DNA of 20,054 nucleotides from a virus: IMG/VR virus record IMGVR_UViG_3300034175_000008, positions 1 through 20,054 of that record. One strand, written 5' to 3'. A model generated the notes under the pieces. The model was not told the DNA's origin. It saw only the letters and a list, made by a program, of their open reading frames with translations, and searched no databases. Made by a program: the position numbers and the translations under genes. The number at the start of each line of letters is the position of its first letter. Within the stretch, counting starts at the first letter, position 1. Positions 12,501 to 16,739 of the stretch are shown piece after piece.

Positions 12501-13512
12501 AAGATAACTTAGCAACATTTGTTCTTTCGATAATGGTATCCATGCCTCTTGCAAAGGTGTTACCAGTTACCAGAAAGTTAGCAGAAATCTTTTTATTGAT
12601 GCCAACATAGTTACTAAGATCACCAATGCCAAGAGCAATTTGCTGTTTAAGAATTCTGAAAGAAGTTGAAACTGAACCAGTTGTAGCTGCAAAATCTGCA
12701 TCAACTGTCTTAGCCATTTTCTCTAGAGCGCCGATAACAACTTTAGAACTGAGCTTACCAGCTTCAGCGAAGGCGTACATCTGACCAGTTGTTAGTCCAA
12801 GTGATTTGGCAAGTTCTTGTCCAAGATAGCCTGATTGTTCAAGAACAGAACGAAGCTCTTGACCACGCAGCTGACCAGAAGCAAGACCCTGATTAAGTTG
12901 AACCATAGCTGAAGCGACAGACTCAAAAGAGCTACCAGATAACGCATTTGCTTTGTTAAGTGTTTCACTAACCTTGATAAGTCTAGTTTGTGAAATACCG
13001 AGTTCTTTTGTTGATCGAGCGAGTGTAACAAAAGTGTTAACCGTATTATCAAAATCAGAACGAGTAGAATTTGCTACTGCGCCTAATGTCTTTTGTAAAC
13101 GAATAACTTCAGCCATATCTTTATTGACAAGCTTCAGTCTATTTTGCATATTGTTGATCTGATCGCCAGCTTTAGCGAATTCAGTACCAAGTCTTAATGC
13201 AGCAAAAGTAACACCAAGCGCAACAGCAGCATTACGAAATTGCTTTAGCTGTAATGAAATTCCACCGATACCTGTTGCAGTGCTTCTAAGAGCAACAGCC
13301 GATTGAATTCTAAAATCATTTACAGATTTTGTAGCTGCATTAGCTTCCTTGGTAACACCTTTGAAGGCAGTACCTGATTTATTCGACTTGAGAGAAGCAT
13401 CTGCTTTGTTAGCATTAGTAAAGATATCTGCGAGTTGTTTATTAAGACTCTTTAGATTTCTACTTGCTTTTTCAGAACCACTCTCTTCGACGTCAATAAT
13501 AACGCCAGCCAT
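3586..13512 (-). CDS. Giant tape measure protein with M15-type peptidase domain
   Basis: 3308 residues, half the window; most tape measures have about 700-2000. ATG at 13512 has a clear AGGAG site 7 bases upstream. Residues 110-290 match the tape measure N-terminal domain, with LASGQLRGQELRSVLEQSGY and LGLTTGQMYAFAEAGKLSSK. Many hydrophobic or Gly/Ala-rich segments follow, for example around residues 640-720, 850-1100, 1250-1320 and 1470-1560, as expected for a protein that coils in the tube and crosses membranes. Residues 2659-2740 are a peptidase M15-like domain (H2693, D2700, H2732/H2734). Near residues 3050-3130 lie two 33-residue repeats. The C-terminal GPGTGTSDSIPAWVSNGEYI is a motif common at tape measure ends. 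The protein sets tail length and is presumably cleaved or ejected on infection. No frameshift or internal stop is seen. Confidence 0.95.
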   Translation of the reverse strand: MAGVIIDVEESGSEKASRNLKSLNKQLADIFTNANKADASLKSNKSGTAFKGVTKEANAATKSVNDFRIQSAVALRSTATGIGGISLQLKQFRNAAVALGVTFAALRLGTEFAKAGDQINNMQNRLKLVNKDMAEVIRLQKTLGAVANSTRSDFDNTVNTFVTLARSTKELGISQTRLIKVSETLNKANALSGSSFESVASAMVQLNQGLASGQLRGQELRSVLEQSGYLGQELAKSLGLTTGQMYAFAEAGKLSSKVVIGALEKMAKTVDADFAATTGSVSTSFRILKQQIALGIGDLSNYVGINKKISANFLVTGNTFARGMDTIIERTNVAKLSFKNYVREMSSIKTDFFQKFNTSPVAIGIQQRSSSMVKALQSFFDKEKNIDIPESKLQKLFGRFKQPKGEDPSFFNPEEIRKNVRLTIDLIAQTFSYFQSSMIKLKGLVPVIAGPVANVFSEGTRQLVIFGRTLETDVYKKLLPLSRKLEEVSELVNVFGKDNEIARGYVELFQSKSLKEFVDNFEKLNQARNSFAINLSDLKGTFSAPVDQAKQFTYAIEDTAISLGLVENRLIRIRDTRFDQIKGAFLGFGAIIKRVYSDIFAPDVNLVLSKFRINAQVIGDALIDGFANTFNFASGVKLSKALAAGLVAGLKTVASAIGTLFGKIFEKDYFSKSIAEQLYNGIVVGIGGTISFLAGIFVGFTDGLAKSLSGLSFGEMFDALKEGTQEALSFIQRLFKDIFDSAAGPLRKVERRVSEFGDFIKETFFDIWDAVVGHSYWPDTIDGIVDYTRKLGGAEGGISSFKDFIITGFSNLGVQVAAIFKTISLNTEEFTNTITKIDWGDAVSKLATSFGGIFAAAFVLMSGSSLLSGKVKLFAIGYFFSLFNDITNGAVLHLGPLLGEMAGRLAGEFINNFAESMFDFAVVIGKGFASFISALLDEAFPPFGAFASKLFNLVGNVVPLFSNEVIHGVLGIAAAYAILSKTARVSIGNLLFGTLKKGKDGEATRQADGILGTLINAYSGLIGSIPGTVAKSNAYKLAGKLFSSPTFALAASGIMALGFTDAFGMVSATFAALPFFAIALFGRDGGARLLAELGVQWASLLGNIVLKGFEFIKKIFPKDSFLAQLAINALGGFTSVFGGFRKSLSGTQSGIVDGLRSFGSNIGVVLNNIIKNRDAYAKKQLSLGELFGTGDNGKGGRKANTNFTAAFTQLAGGIKGKKVFGSNVGALLKDGRKAVVEGASEIKTAFLNYFAAFDRSISAGASRLPNMFGKLKDALQSALLFALSPLRTTFGKFAVFGALAIGLASIASASTGAADAVGLFGSNIAGLVIGVGGTIVAVNLLAKSFRGLRTFSSAKNSFIDDKIRDKLAKVRDGLVAQRDIKVNTFKKENPFSNARGFKKELDADMEKELSKRKRRLEKGVSGANAAGLTAATAGLSEKFNAVARRINTTFLSKDFWMQRIQGIRSMGAELRKLQIKGLLGSIGTSVAVGASGLAAGGVKGGIGVGSKKLIGGIGSLAGGVAGGALAAAGGLGTALLPIIGTIGLIAGGFVLLAATITGLFGPFESFGDNLKFFGDKLIGFLGFEAQSNVGKGAALSKEFGNLDIDGKKVGLGTDIRNIDYNKLAPSQLAAIKANLGEFKTTTEQFNDLAAKQGKLTEGQQRDAEAAIANIRELLARYPFRADAEQKENPFLTKTKTNNEKLFTPDNGIGSRIDRFLGLDTANEAIASFDEKYGLDQPIQRLFDKIGKDATDAGEILNRNIGKPTAGFFKSFGIGVVETFRSIGQAINDDPNFKALRERSRDKRFDGTGGEQAKRVNNAKQVARLSPFATEDELKDINTLEDAYLAAMLRMQNSHYSYAVDGTYANYLKRQKEEKAELDRIKAALDKGTEAFIRLNEQREKIAKFKKDLAAFSVEMKELGLDFGEDGEKFFGGAKDRKILLGYLALSRNAAKDILGAHTDTAQQIAVANKKAADDSAKAYAEYLEKTSSNEGLIGEQKSLFGDTFSDKALMFMRGDLSGAAALFQTATDEYKKAKTDFDNAVSRGDRKGSNAALKRMLQERKEAISAGAKDFTLEGLNSALGQLSIPTIDMAQYINLPTENIIDLADEIRKTQLAEVALDQAIAAGLGDNSVKAIERTQEAMKALQNQMNQTKLVAAKALNDSVINASKAGVSGTALTAYLGNMGGLPVAPNSEVFRNKGRPDQFNKLTGQATNAAARQALYGGEVQRLVNEGKDVPSNISDGLARAAVDFAKFKEGLDALTQAPAKEKAATKDKYGFKELLADVNEAGIAISELGFARLEGNSRKTLSSVAKQIHDIEEQLEKASPTDDVSSLLANKANLLAQMRSEIVKSFGNTGASLNEIISNNGIEFASKLTAGQLGEIVQYEKEIVLLRAKADDASSIEEYLGVLKQVNKAEADRSLFIKASTDSLNKYAENINEAFSTSLDTLSLEYLDLGFAKRLSMLSIHISSELAKYNETGKSVFGNTDEAVLSAMRSLRSSGELVSVLNGIGIDFADALTHGAKTAFEKMKELYPNYQGSFQQFLKIPKGTRNGAIKEGLAAEQIVKIATVLGDEMPKKLSDILNKYGAGESASSVLAEFQSAAKTGLEARLQGMLGTPTEQLKTVAEQSRDELQGIHKTLKGQNIFNATAPVSTGGTSLNSAAALGDQFGTVTSTRRSVAHNRKVGGVPNSLHLTGQAVDIARDRGVNHATIVAAYRKAGYEIIEHLDEGDHSHLAFRWAAAVKTAVAEAVPAAVASEPDNIVVTAKRLKSGVNDSVFAREDADRQARDFNRTQRAGLSQRDGDLFNLADSGINVDTLRSATNAQLLKMSAMQDYLRNLESLIAQGNINGIDTSQLQLKAMDTADALGLLAKGIDNLRAGAIDAGENLAQSFDAGVRDTLTAAITGGDWKSALKGFLDTFTKSIIDGFVNGLMEPITGENGIFSNMFRRLGQGLYGAGGGLGNKIAGGADSLSGGFLGNVAPFATGGPSPLMNSLLSPEKGFSSVMSGGEAVQDGAFLLTDKLPNIATDFASSLDTSFLTGSEQLSSVLTGAAGSGTGAAGALGAGGAGGGIGGMLGGQAGIAGILGILAGNLLAKLFSGGGMVGRDGAMPKFAKGGMIPGFKGGGFLKFLSPLLLLLGSTGIMKKKAGGLIPGFAGGGFLKMLSPLLMLLTGGFGGAQKKAGGGKFAGPGTGTSDSIPAWVSNGEYIINEKSTRAYLPVLEAINKNKFAVGGLVGSAPSTSSVNMRPAKPGIDPRSMGKAKAGTTVNLRIIGDISRQTRRHVYEMLPQITDGVNSNNRESGFTSARR
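4000..4167 (-). repeat. Two in-frame 33-codon repeats in the tape measure C-terminal region
   Basis: Copies at 4099-4167 and 4000-4068, 99 bases apart, encode GGMIPGFKGGGFLKFLSPLL and GGLIPGFAGGGFLKMLSPLL, each followed by a Leu/Met-rich run and a basic KKKAGG or QKKAGG linker. The coding sequence differs at several wobble positions, so the duplication is not recent or is held by selection on the protein. Each unit is a glycine loop plus a hydrophobic helix long enough to enter a membrane. Confidence 0.8.
5293..5538 (-). other. Peptidase M15-like domain inside the tape measure
   Basis: Residues 2659-2740 of the tape measure. The segment NSLHLTGQAVDIARDRG, an amphipathic helix HATIVAAYRKAGYEII, and then GDHSHLAFRW follow the order H-x6-D ... 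H of zinc-binding ligands in M15 peptidases (D-Ala-D-Ala carboxypeptidase and phage endopeptidase group, PF08291-like). H2693, D2700 and H2732 or H2734 are the likely zinc ligands. In this setting it most likely cuts peptide cross-links in the cell wall during DNA entry. The fold is inferred from motif spacing; activity is not shown. Confidence 0.75.
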
Positions 13513-13526
13513 ATTATTCTCCTATC

Positions 13527-13565
13527 AATTAAAACCCCGCCAGAGGGTTTAAGTCTAGCGGGGTT
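13527..13565 (-). terminator. Terminator-like hairpin just before the tape measure gene
   Basis: An 8-bp perfect stem (13533-13540 with 13558-13565, AACCCCGC/GCGGGGTT) and a 17-base loop. On the minus strand the hairpin is followed by TTTTAATT, a short U-rich tail. It lies between the stop of the gp10-like gene (13569) and the tape measure ribosome site, with no room for a promoter after it. It therefore probably attenuates rather than ends transcription, lowering tape measure output. The loop is long for an efficient terminator. Confidence 0.6.
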
Positions 13566-13568
13566 GGT

Positions 13569-13862
13569 TTATCGAGACCGAACGATTGTACCACTAGGGC
13601 GTATACCCTTGCGTGCTAACAATGTTTTTTCTATAAAGAATGATGGTGCTTGTTGTGAACTTCCATCGTTGAGACGGTCAATATGATCAACATCGTTGAC
13701 TATATTTCCTTCCTCATCGAGTCTCCATCCATCACGAGCCTCACCAGTGTCAACAGGTGTGCTATCTCTTAGAGCCTTGACACACTCTAATCGTTTAGAT
13801 GCAGCAGCAAGTGCTATTGCATCCTTGGCCTCTTTAAGGAGATTTCCTTTGAGTTTAATCAT
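13569..13862 (-). CDS. HK97 gp10 / lambda Z-like tail completion protein
   Basis: 97 residues. The core STPVDTGEARDGWRLDEEG, then IVNDVDHIDRLNDGSSQQAP and SFFIEKTL, matches the 'TPvdTG.lr.gW...g..i.N...Yi..ln.GssqqAP..fie' signature of HK97 gp10-like proteins. These include lambda Z and work at the head-tail interface or in tail completion. It is somewhat short for the family (usually about 110-150), lacking a long N-terminal extension. The ATG at 13862-13860 overlaps the end of the chaperone frame (stop 13857-13855) by 8 bases, implying coupled translation. Its position is odd: Z-like genes normally sit between head closure and tail terminator, but here it is between the GT chaperone and the tape measure. 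The family call is firm; the exact step in assembly is inferred. Confidence 0.8.
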   Translation of the reverse strand: MIKLKGNLLKEAKDAIALAAASKRLECVKALRDSTPVDTGEARDGWRLDEEGNIVNDVDHIDRLNDGSSQQAPSFFIEKTLLARKGIRPSGTIVRSR

Positions 13863-14184
13863 CGAAATTTAACTGATCGCCTCCTTTAGCTGTAATCATC
13901 TTTTGGAAGAACATAGAAGTCTTTAGACCCTTATCATCGGTTTGTCTAACTGAATTATAGATCTTATCAAGAGACGGAAATAGTTTCCAAGCTTTCTCTT
14001 TAACGCCTTGCGCCTGAAGAAGCTTGTGAGTGCGATCATCCTCACGCCAACCAATAGGTCGCTGCTCGAAATAAGCAAACCATCCTAATAGTTCATCGTA
14101 AGGCATTTCTTCCAGTTCACGAATTGTCTTCTTTAATTGAAAAGCAATTTCAAAGACAGCCAAATCGTCATCTGTTAATCGGAG
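13855..14184 (-). CDS. Tail assembly chaperone T-like domain, made as a -1 frameshift extension (GT)
   Basis: This frame has no good start of its own. The -1 frame opens after a TGA at 14193-14191, and the first usable start is a TTG at 14163 without a ribosome site. It is instead reached from the upstream 110-residue frame at the slippery heptamer 14190-14184. Counted from the first codon read after the slip (14184) it adds 109 residues, giving a fusion of about 217 residues spanning 14507-13855. The segment YDELLGWFAYFEQRPIGWRE closely follows the 'ell.W.AyyrleP.G..R.d' pattern of lambda T/DUF4035-type chaperones. In lambda, G and GT bind the tape measure and recruit tube subunits; GT is a minor product set by frameshift rate. 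The order tube - G - T - tape measure is the same here. Confidence 0.85.
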   Translation of the reverse strand, partial: LRLTDDDLAVFEIAFQLKKTIRELEEMPYDELLGWFAYFEQRPIGWREDDRTHKLLQAQGVKEKAWKLFPSLDKIYNSVRQTDDKGLKTSMFFQKMITAKGGDQLNFDD

Positions 14185-14507
14185 TTTCCCTCAGCACTCT
14201 GCGAGATACCAGAGAATTCCATAATAGCTTTCGAGAGTTCCCGAAGATCGTCAATGGGCCAAGCTTCAAAGTCGGCATCAACTAATTGATCACCACCAAC
14301 AACTGCTGACTTAATAACAGTACGAAGAATGTTCAGACCAGCGTCATCATTCTCTTCGTCCTTCTCAAGAGGCTTTGCAGCTTCCTGAATCTGCTTAACT
14401 TCAGCAACAGTCAGTTTAGTAATAGTGATATCAGCATCAAGAAACTTAATGTTCTTGCTGCGCTTACGACCTACAAGGGCTTTAATGCCAGTAGAGGGGA
14501 CTTCCAT
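14175..14507 (-). CDS. Tail assembly chaperone, lambda G-like
   Basis: 110 residues, from an ATG at 14507 directly abutting the TAA of the previous gene (TAAATG), so translation is probably coupled. The sequence starts MEVPSTGIKALVGRKRSKNI, then has FLDADITITKLTVAEVKQIQ, a highly charged segment EKDEENDDAG and a helical end AWPIDDLRELSKAIMEFSG. This is the small, acidic, helical type seen for tail chaperone N-terminal proteins ('l.v.e..ei.......ed..gl..l...i...v........f..lp..dl..l...i..f.g'). The last codons GGA AAC TCC GAT TAA contain the slippery site that yields the longer GT form. It should be present in excess over GT and is absent from finished virions, by analogy with lambda. Confidence 0.85.
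   Translation of the reverse strand: MEVPSTGIKALVGRKRSKNIKFLDADITITKLTVAEVKQIQEAAKPLEKDEENDDAGLNILRTVIKSAVVGGDQLVDADFEAWPIDDLRELSKAIMEFSGISQSAEGNSD
14184..14190 (-). promoter_or_regulatory. Programmed -1 ribosomal frameshift site (GGGAAAC)
   Basis: In the reading frame of the G-like gene the bases are read GAG GGA AAC TCC GAT TAA. G GGA AAC is a canonical X XXY YYZ heptamer (XXX = GGG, YYY = AAA), differing only in its last base from the GGGAAAG of lambda G/T. Slippage one base back yields GGG AAA and continues CTC CGA TTA ACA into the T-like frame. The zero-frame stop is two codons past the heptamer. The two frames overlap only from 14190 to 14175, which confines the shift to this site. No obvious stimulatory hairpin is seen downstream. 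Confidence 0.85.
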
Positions 14508-14753
14508 TTACGAACCTTTCGAGATATTTTGCTCAAGGTTTTCGACACCTTTTCGCATTGCATATAATTCAGTCAGAGTAAGAAGAACCTCACTTGACTT
14601 TTCAGGATTACCATCGAAATCACTAACGCGATCGATAGTCTTAGAGATAGAAATATCAACACTTCTCTTTACGTGCTTAAGCGTAGCAAGAATGACGAAA
14701 TCCTTACTAAACGGCTTAATGCGAGCAGGTGCTGATTCTAATGTATCAGACAT
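14508..14753 (-). CDS. Small protein of unknown function between tail tube and chaperone genes
   Basis: 81 residues, from an ATG at 14753 with an AGGAA ribosome site 6-7 bases upstream. It reads MSDTLESAPARIKPFSKDFV and continues with alternating Val/Ile/Leu through LATLKHVKRSVDISISKTID, then a helical end (LLTLTELYAMRKGVENLEQN). There is no membrane segment and no signal peptide. I do not recognise a family. It immediately precedes the G-like chaperone, with its stop codon touching that start, and follows a terminator hairpin. It is therefore co-expressed with the chaperones rather than with the abundant tube protein. A second tail chaperone or accessory assembly factor is the natural guess, but that is inference from position only. 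Confidence 0.7.
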   Translation of the reverse strand: MSDTLESAPARIKPFSKDFVILATLKHVKRSVDISISKTIDRVSDFDGNPEKSSEVLLTLTELYAMRKGVENLEQNISKGS

Positions 14754-14774
14754 ATTTATTCCTAGATGTTTACG

Positions 14775-14822
14775 AATTAAAACCAGGAGTACCTTGACTT
14801 GTCGGCACCAAAGTACTCCTGG
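14775..14822 (-). terminator. Rho-independent terminator-like hairpin after the tail tube gene
   Basis: A perfect 10-bp stem (14783-14792 with 14813-14822, CCAGGAGTAC/GTACTCCTGG) with a 20-base loop, followed on the minus strand by TTTTAATT. It lies 82 bases past the tail tube stop codon (14904). The 81 bases between (14823-14903) hold no ORF or clear structure. The next gene starts at 14753, too close for a conventional promoter after the hairpin, so downstream genes must depend on read-through. This fits a high tube to low chaperone ratio. Confidence 0.75.
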
Positions 14823-14903
14823 AGTGGTTCCTATTTTCTGTAGATGCCCTGAAAGGTCACAATCAAGAACCTCAGTAAGCGTCGAAAACAGGAGGTAGAA
14901 AGA

Positions 14904-15500
14904 TTAGACGGTATAAGCGCCCCAGAATGCACCCTGCACAGTCAAGGTCAGAGTAGCAGTATTGGCATCAGTAAGCTGAGGATTAACCGCAATAGCTTCC
15001 AGTTTACCAATGAAGTAGAACTGCGAATTCGGGACAGTACCAAGACCACCCGCAGTCGAAGCAAACTTCGTTGCACCAGTACCAGTCGGATTCGAATTCA
15101 ACAGAGTGAATCTCATCACACGCTGAATACCGTCACCAATCATGTCAGCCAGAAGCGAAGTACCATCTGCCCAATTGCCTGGGATATAGTTGATGGTGAG
15201 TTCCATCGACGGCGCATCAGCCTGACCCTGAATCTGGGACGAGGTTGCTTGACCATAAGCAGGAACGTTCACAACGTTGGCAGGAGTACCAATAGCAGGA
15301 AACTCGCGAATATCCGCAAGACGAATAAATGCACCAGCAGCTTTAGTGCCGCCGTTATTAGCAATTTCAGTAGCAAACAAAGCTTGGAATTCAGCAGCAG
15401 TATCAAGAGCAGCCAAACCCGAAGCAGTCAGCTCAGTGCTAGGAGCATGCACGGACAAGTCCGAGAACATACCTGCACCAATAGAAGTAATATGAGCCAT
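14904..15500 (-). CDS. Major tail protein (tail tube)
   Basis: 198 residues, from an ATG at 15500 eight bases past the previous stop. The ribosome site is weak (AAGAAA). The N-terminus MAHITSIGAGMFSDLSVHAP is followed by IRLADIREFPAIGTPANVVN and VPAYGQATSSQIQGQADAPS, the pattern seen around the beta-hairpin of siphovirus tube proteins ('l.ei.dip.ig...e.idv..........qg.....'). Then comes MELTINYIPGN and a beta-rich C-terminus ending GAFWGAYTV. The position between tail terminator and tail chaperones is the standard one for a lambda V-type tube protein. Synonymous codons ending in C are frequent, as in the capsid gene and unlike the tape measure, consistent with high expression. The gene is followed by the strong hairpin at 14783-14822. 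Family call from motif and context; I am fairly sure. Confidence 0.85.
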   Translation of the reverse strand: MAHITSIGAGMFSDLSVHAPSTELTASGLAALDTAAEFQALFATEIANNGGTKAAGAFIRLADIREFPAIGTPANVVNVPAYGQATSSQIQGQADAPSMELTINYIPGNWADGTSLLADMIGDGIQRVMRFTLLNSNPTGTGATKFASTAGGLGTVPNSQFYFIGKLEAIAVNPQLTDANTATLTLTVQGAFWGAYTV

Positions 15501-15508
15501 TTTTCTTG

Positions 15509-15904
15509 TTAAACTCCGTAGAGGTTAAAAGGTATAGTGTAGTGTTGACAAGTCAAAAGAGAGTTATCTTTATCTTGACCTTTAGGCATTAGAGTAGATT
15601 TACCAAATTGGCACCAGTTATTAACTGTAGTGCCTAGTAAATAGTGATCTAGCCTATCAGCAATTTCATTGGCTCTAGTAGGACCAAAACCAAAGGCTGT
15701 ATATATTTCGATTATACATGTACCTGCCAAAGAACTTAAATTAAGTCCCTCGTCAGAAGGTAAAATAGAAACTCTAATGAATTCTTCCGCCTTATCGTTA
15801 GTCGATGAAAAGTCAGAAGGCACTGTCTTGATCTTTTCTGCTAACCACTCCGCAGAGTTGAAAACAGAATGCACTTTGGTTTGTAAGTCAGAGTATTTAC
15901 CCAT
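15509..15904 (-). CDS. Tail terminator protein (lambda U-like)
   Basis: 131 residues. ATG at 15904 has the best ribosome site in the window (GAGGTGA) and overlaps the previous gene by 8 bases. The sequence MGKYSDLQTKVHSVFNSAEW is followed by EEFIRVSILPSDEGLNLSSL, then GTCIIEIYTAFGFGPTRANE and IADRLDHYLL. This 'rv.i.p........g.g.i.I.iy.p.g.Gp..a..iad.l...l' order matches tail terminator proteins (lambda U, DUF4128-type). It caps the tube when the tape measure's length has been reached and joins the tail to the head. The gene directly precedes the tube protein, as in lambda. The strong ribosome site suggests expression independent of coupling. Confidence 0.75.
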   Translation of the reverse strand: MGKYSDLQTKVHSVFNSAEWLAEKIKTVPSDFSSTNDKAEEFIRVSILPSDEGLNLSSLAGTCIIEIYTAFGFGPTRANEIADRLDHYLLGTTVNNWCQFGKSTLMPKGQDKDNSLLTCQHYTIPFNLYGV

Positions 15905-16250
15905 TTCTTATCACCTCGAACATATAGATCAATCCAACGCCTTTAATGACGTCTCCAATCTTCCACGTTGCACTATCAAATTCTAACACATCATAACTAT
16001 TAAGATCACCAAGATCGGCAGCCCTAGCTATCATGGTACGTTTAGAAGTAGTAGATTCTTTCTTAGTCTTCTCTCTATCCACTTGTATCAATTGAACAAT
16101 CTTAGGAATATCAGTAGTAGCGGCAACCTTGCCAGTACCAAAGTTAAACGTCGGTTTATTCTTCTTAGTAAAAGTAGCATCAATAGCAAGATCTTTACAA
16201 AGCTTAAAAGCCTTTAAAAGTTGTTTATCCATAAGTGCGGTATATGACAT
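15897..16250 (-). CDS. Probable head closure (stopper) / head-tail connector protein
   Basis: 117 residues. It starts MSYTALMDKQLLKAFKLCKD with a helical N-terminus. A basic middle (REKTKKESTTSKRTMIARAA) follows, then AADLGDLNSYDVLEFDSATW and KIGDVIKGVGLIYMFEVIRN. The closing 'd.l.f....W.i..v.......y.f.v.r.g' is the usual end of small beta-barrel head closure proteins (gpFII/gp16 type). Its place between the adaptor and the tail terminator is the standard stopper position. I recognise the architecture and context rather than a specific family, so the name is provisional. The start is two bases past the previous stop region (TAA at 16256-16254). Confidence 0.6.
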   Translation of the reverse strand: MSYTALMDKQLLKAFKLCKDLAIDATFTKKNKPTFNFGTGKVAATTDIPKIVQLIQVDREKTKKESTTSKRTMIARAADLGDLNSYDVLEFDSATWKIGDVIKGVGLIYMFEVIRNG

Positions 16251-16253
16251 AAA

Positions 16254-16727
16254 TTAATTCGCCCTATACCACGCACGAGAACCTCTATTTAGTAATAAAG
16301 GTCTAATCGTCCTATGAATCCAAGAAGGCATCTTAGGTGGTGTCGAAATATCAGTTAATTGGATTGGACCAAGGCTGAGATTAACAACACCACCCGTCTC
16401 GTCTAATAGGCCATCATTGTTTAATAGATGATAGGCTAATTCAATAGTAGCTTTTATGATCTTAGATGGAACACCGTCCATAGCAATCACATAGCCAACG
16501 CGTGGATCAAAGTATTCACCAACACGAGGAAAAGCTAGCGGTTGGCTTTCACTTACAGCAACACCTGTCCATTCAAAAGACTCAATCAGCATTGTAGCAG
16601 AGATAAGTGCCTTAGACCGAGTGTCTTCGTCAGCTTCATCCCAAGCAGCAACATCTAAACGATTCTCAAAATGAGCATTCGCATCTTCTAACGTAACGTA
16701 AGAATTGACACCTAGTTCAATTGCCAT
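16254..16727 (-). CDS. Head-tail adaptor protein (HK97 gp6-like; 'DnaT-like' family)
   Basis: 157 residues from an ATG at 16727 with an AAGGA site about 9 bases upstream. The segment YVTLEDANAHFENRLDVAAW, then SKALISATMLIESFEWTGVA and QPLAFPRVG, is the signature 'Y.tl.eAn.Yf..R.....W.......r..aLi.At..id...w.G.....Qpl.fPR.g'. The family is often labelled putative DnaT-like ssDNA-binding protein, but genomic context places it as the connector below the portal. The second half has IIKATIELAYHLLNN and a C-terminal SWIHRTIRPLLLNRG. It follows the capsid gene directly. The helical core is typical of gp6/gp15-type adaptors. Good confidence in the family, and adaptor role by position. Confidence 0.8.
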   Translation of the reverse strand: MAIELGVNSYVTLEDANAHFENRLDVAAWDEADEDTRSKALISATMLIESFEWTGVAVSESQPLAFPRVGEYFDPRVGYVIAMDGVPSKIIKATIELAYHLLNNDGLLDETGGVVNLSLGPIQLTDISTPPKMPSWIHRTIRPLLLNRGSRAWYRAN

Positions 16728-16739
16728 AAGTGAATATCC

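Noticed and set aside
14161-14163. TTG start for an independent T-like chaperone
   Set aside because: It has no ribosome site at proper spacing. The frame extends upstream to the slippery heptamer, so frameshifting explains it better.
16254-16727. DnaT-like single-stranded DNA-binding replication protein
   Set aside because: The family label is historic. The position between capsid and tail genes and the gp6-like pattern indicate a head-tail adaptor.
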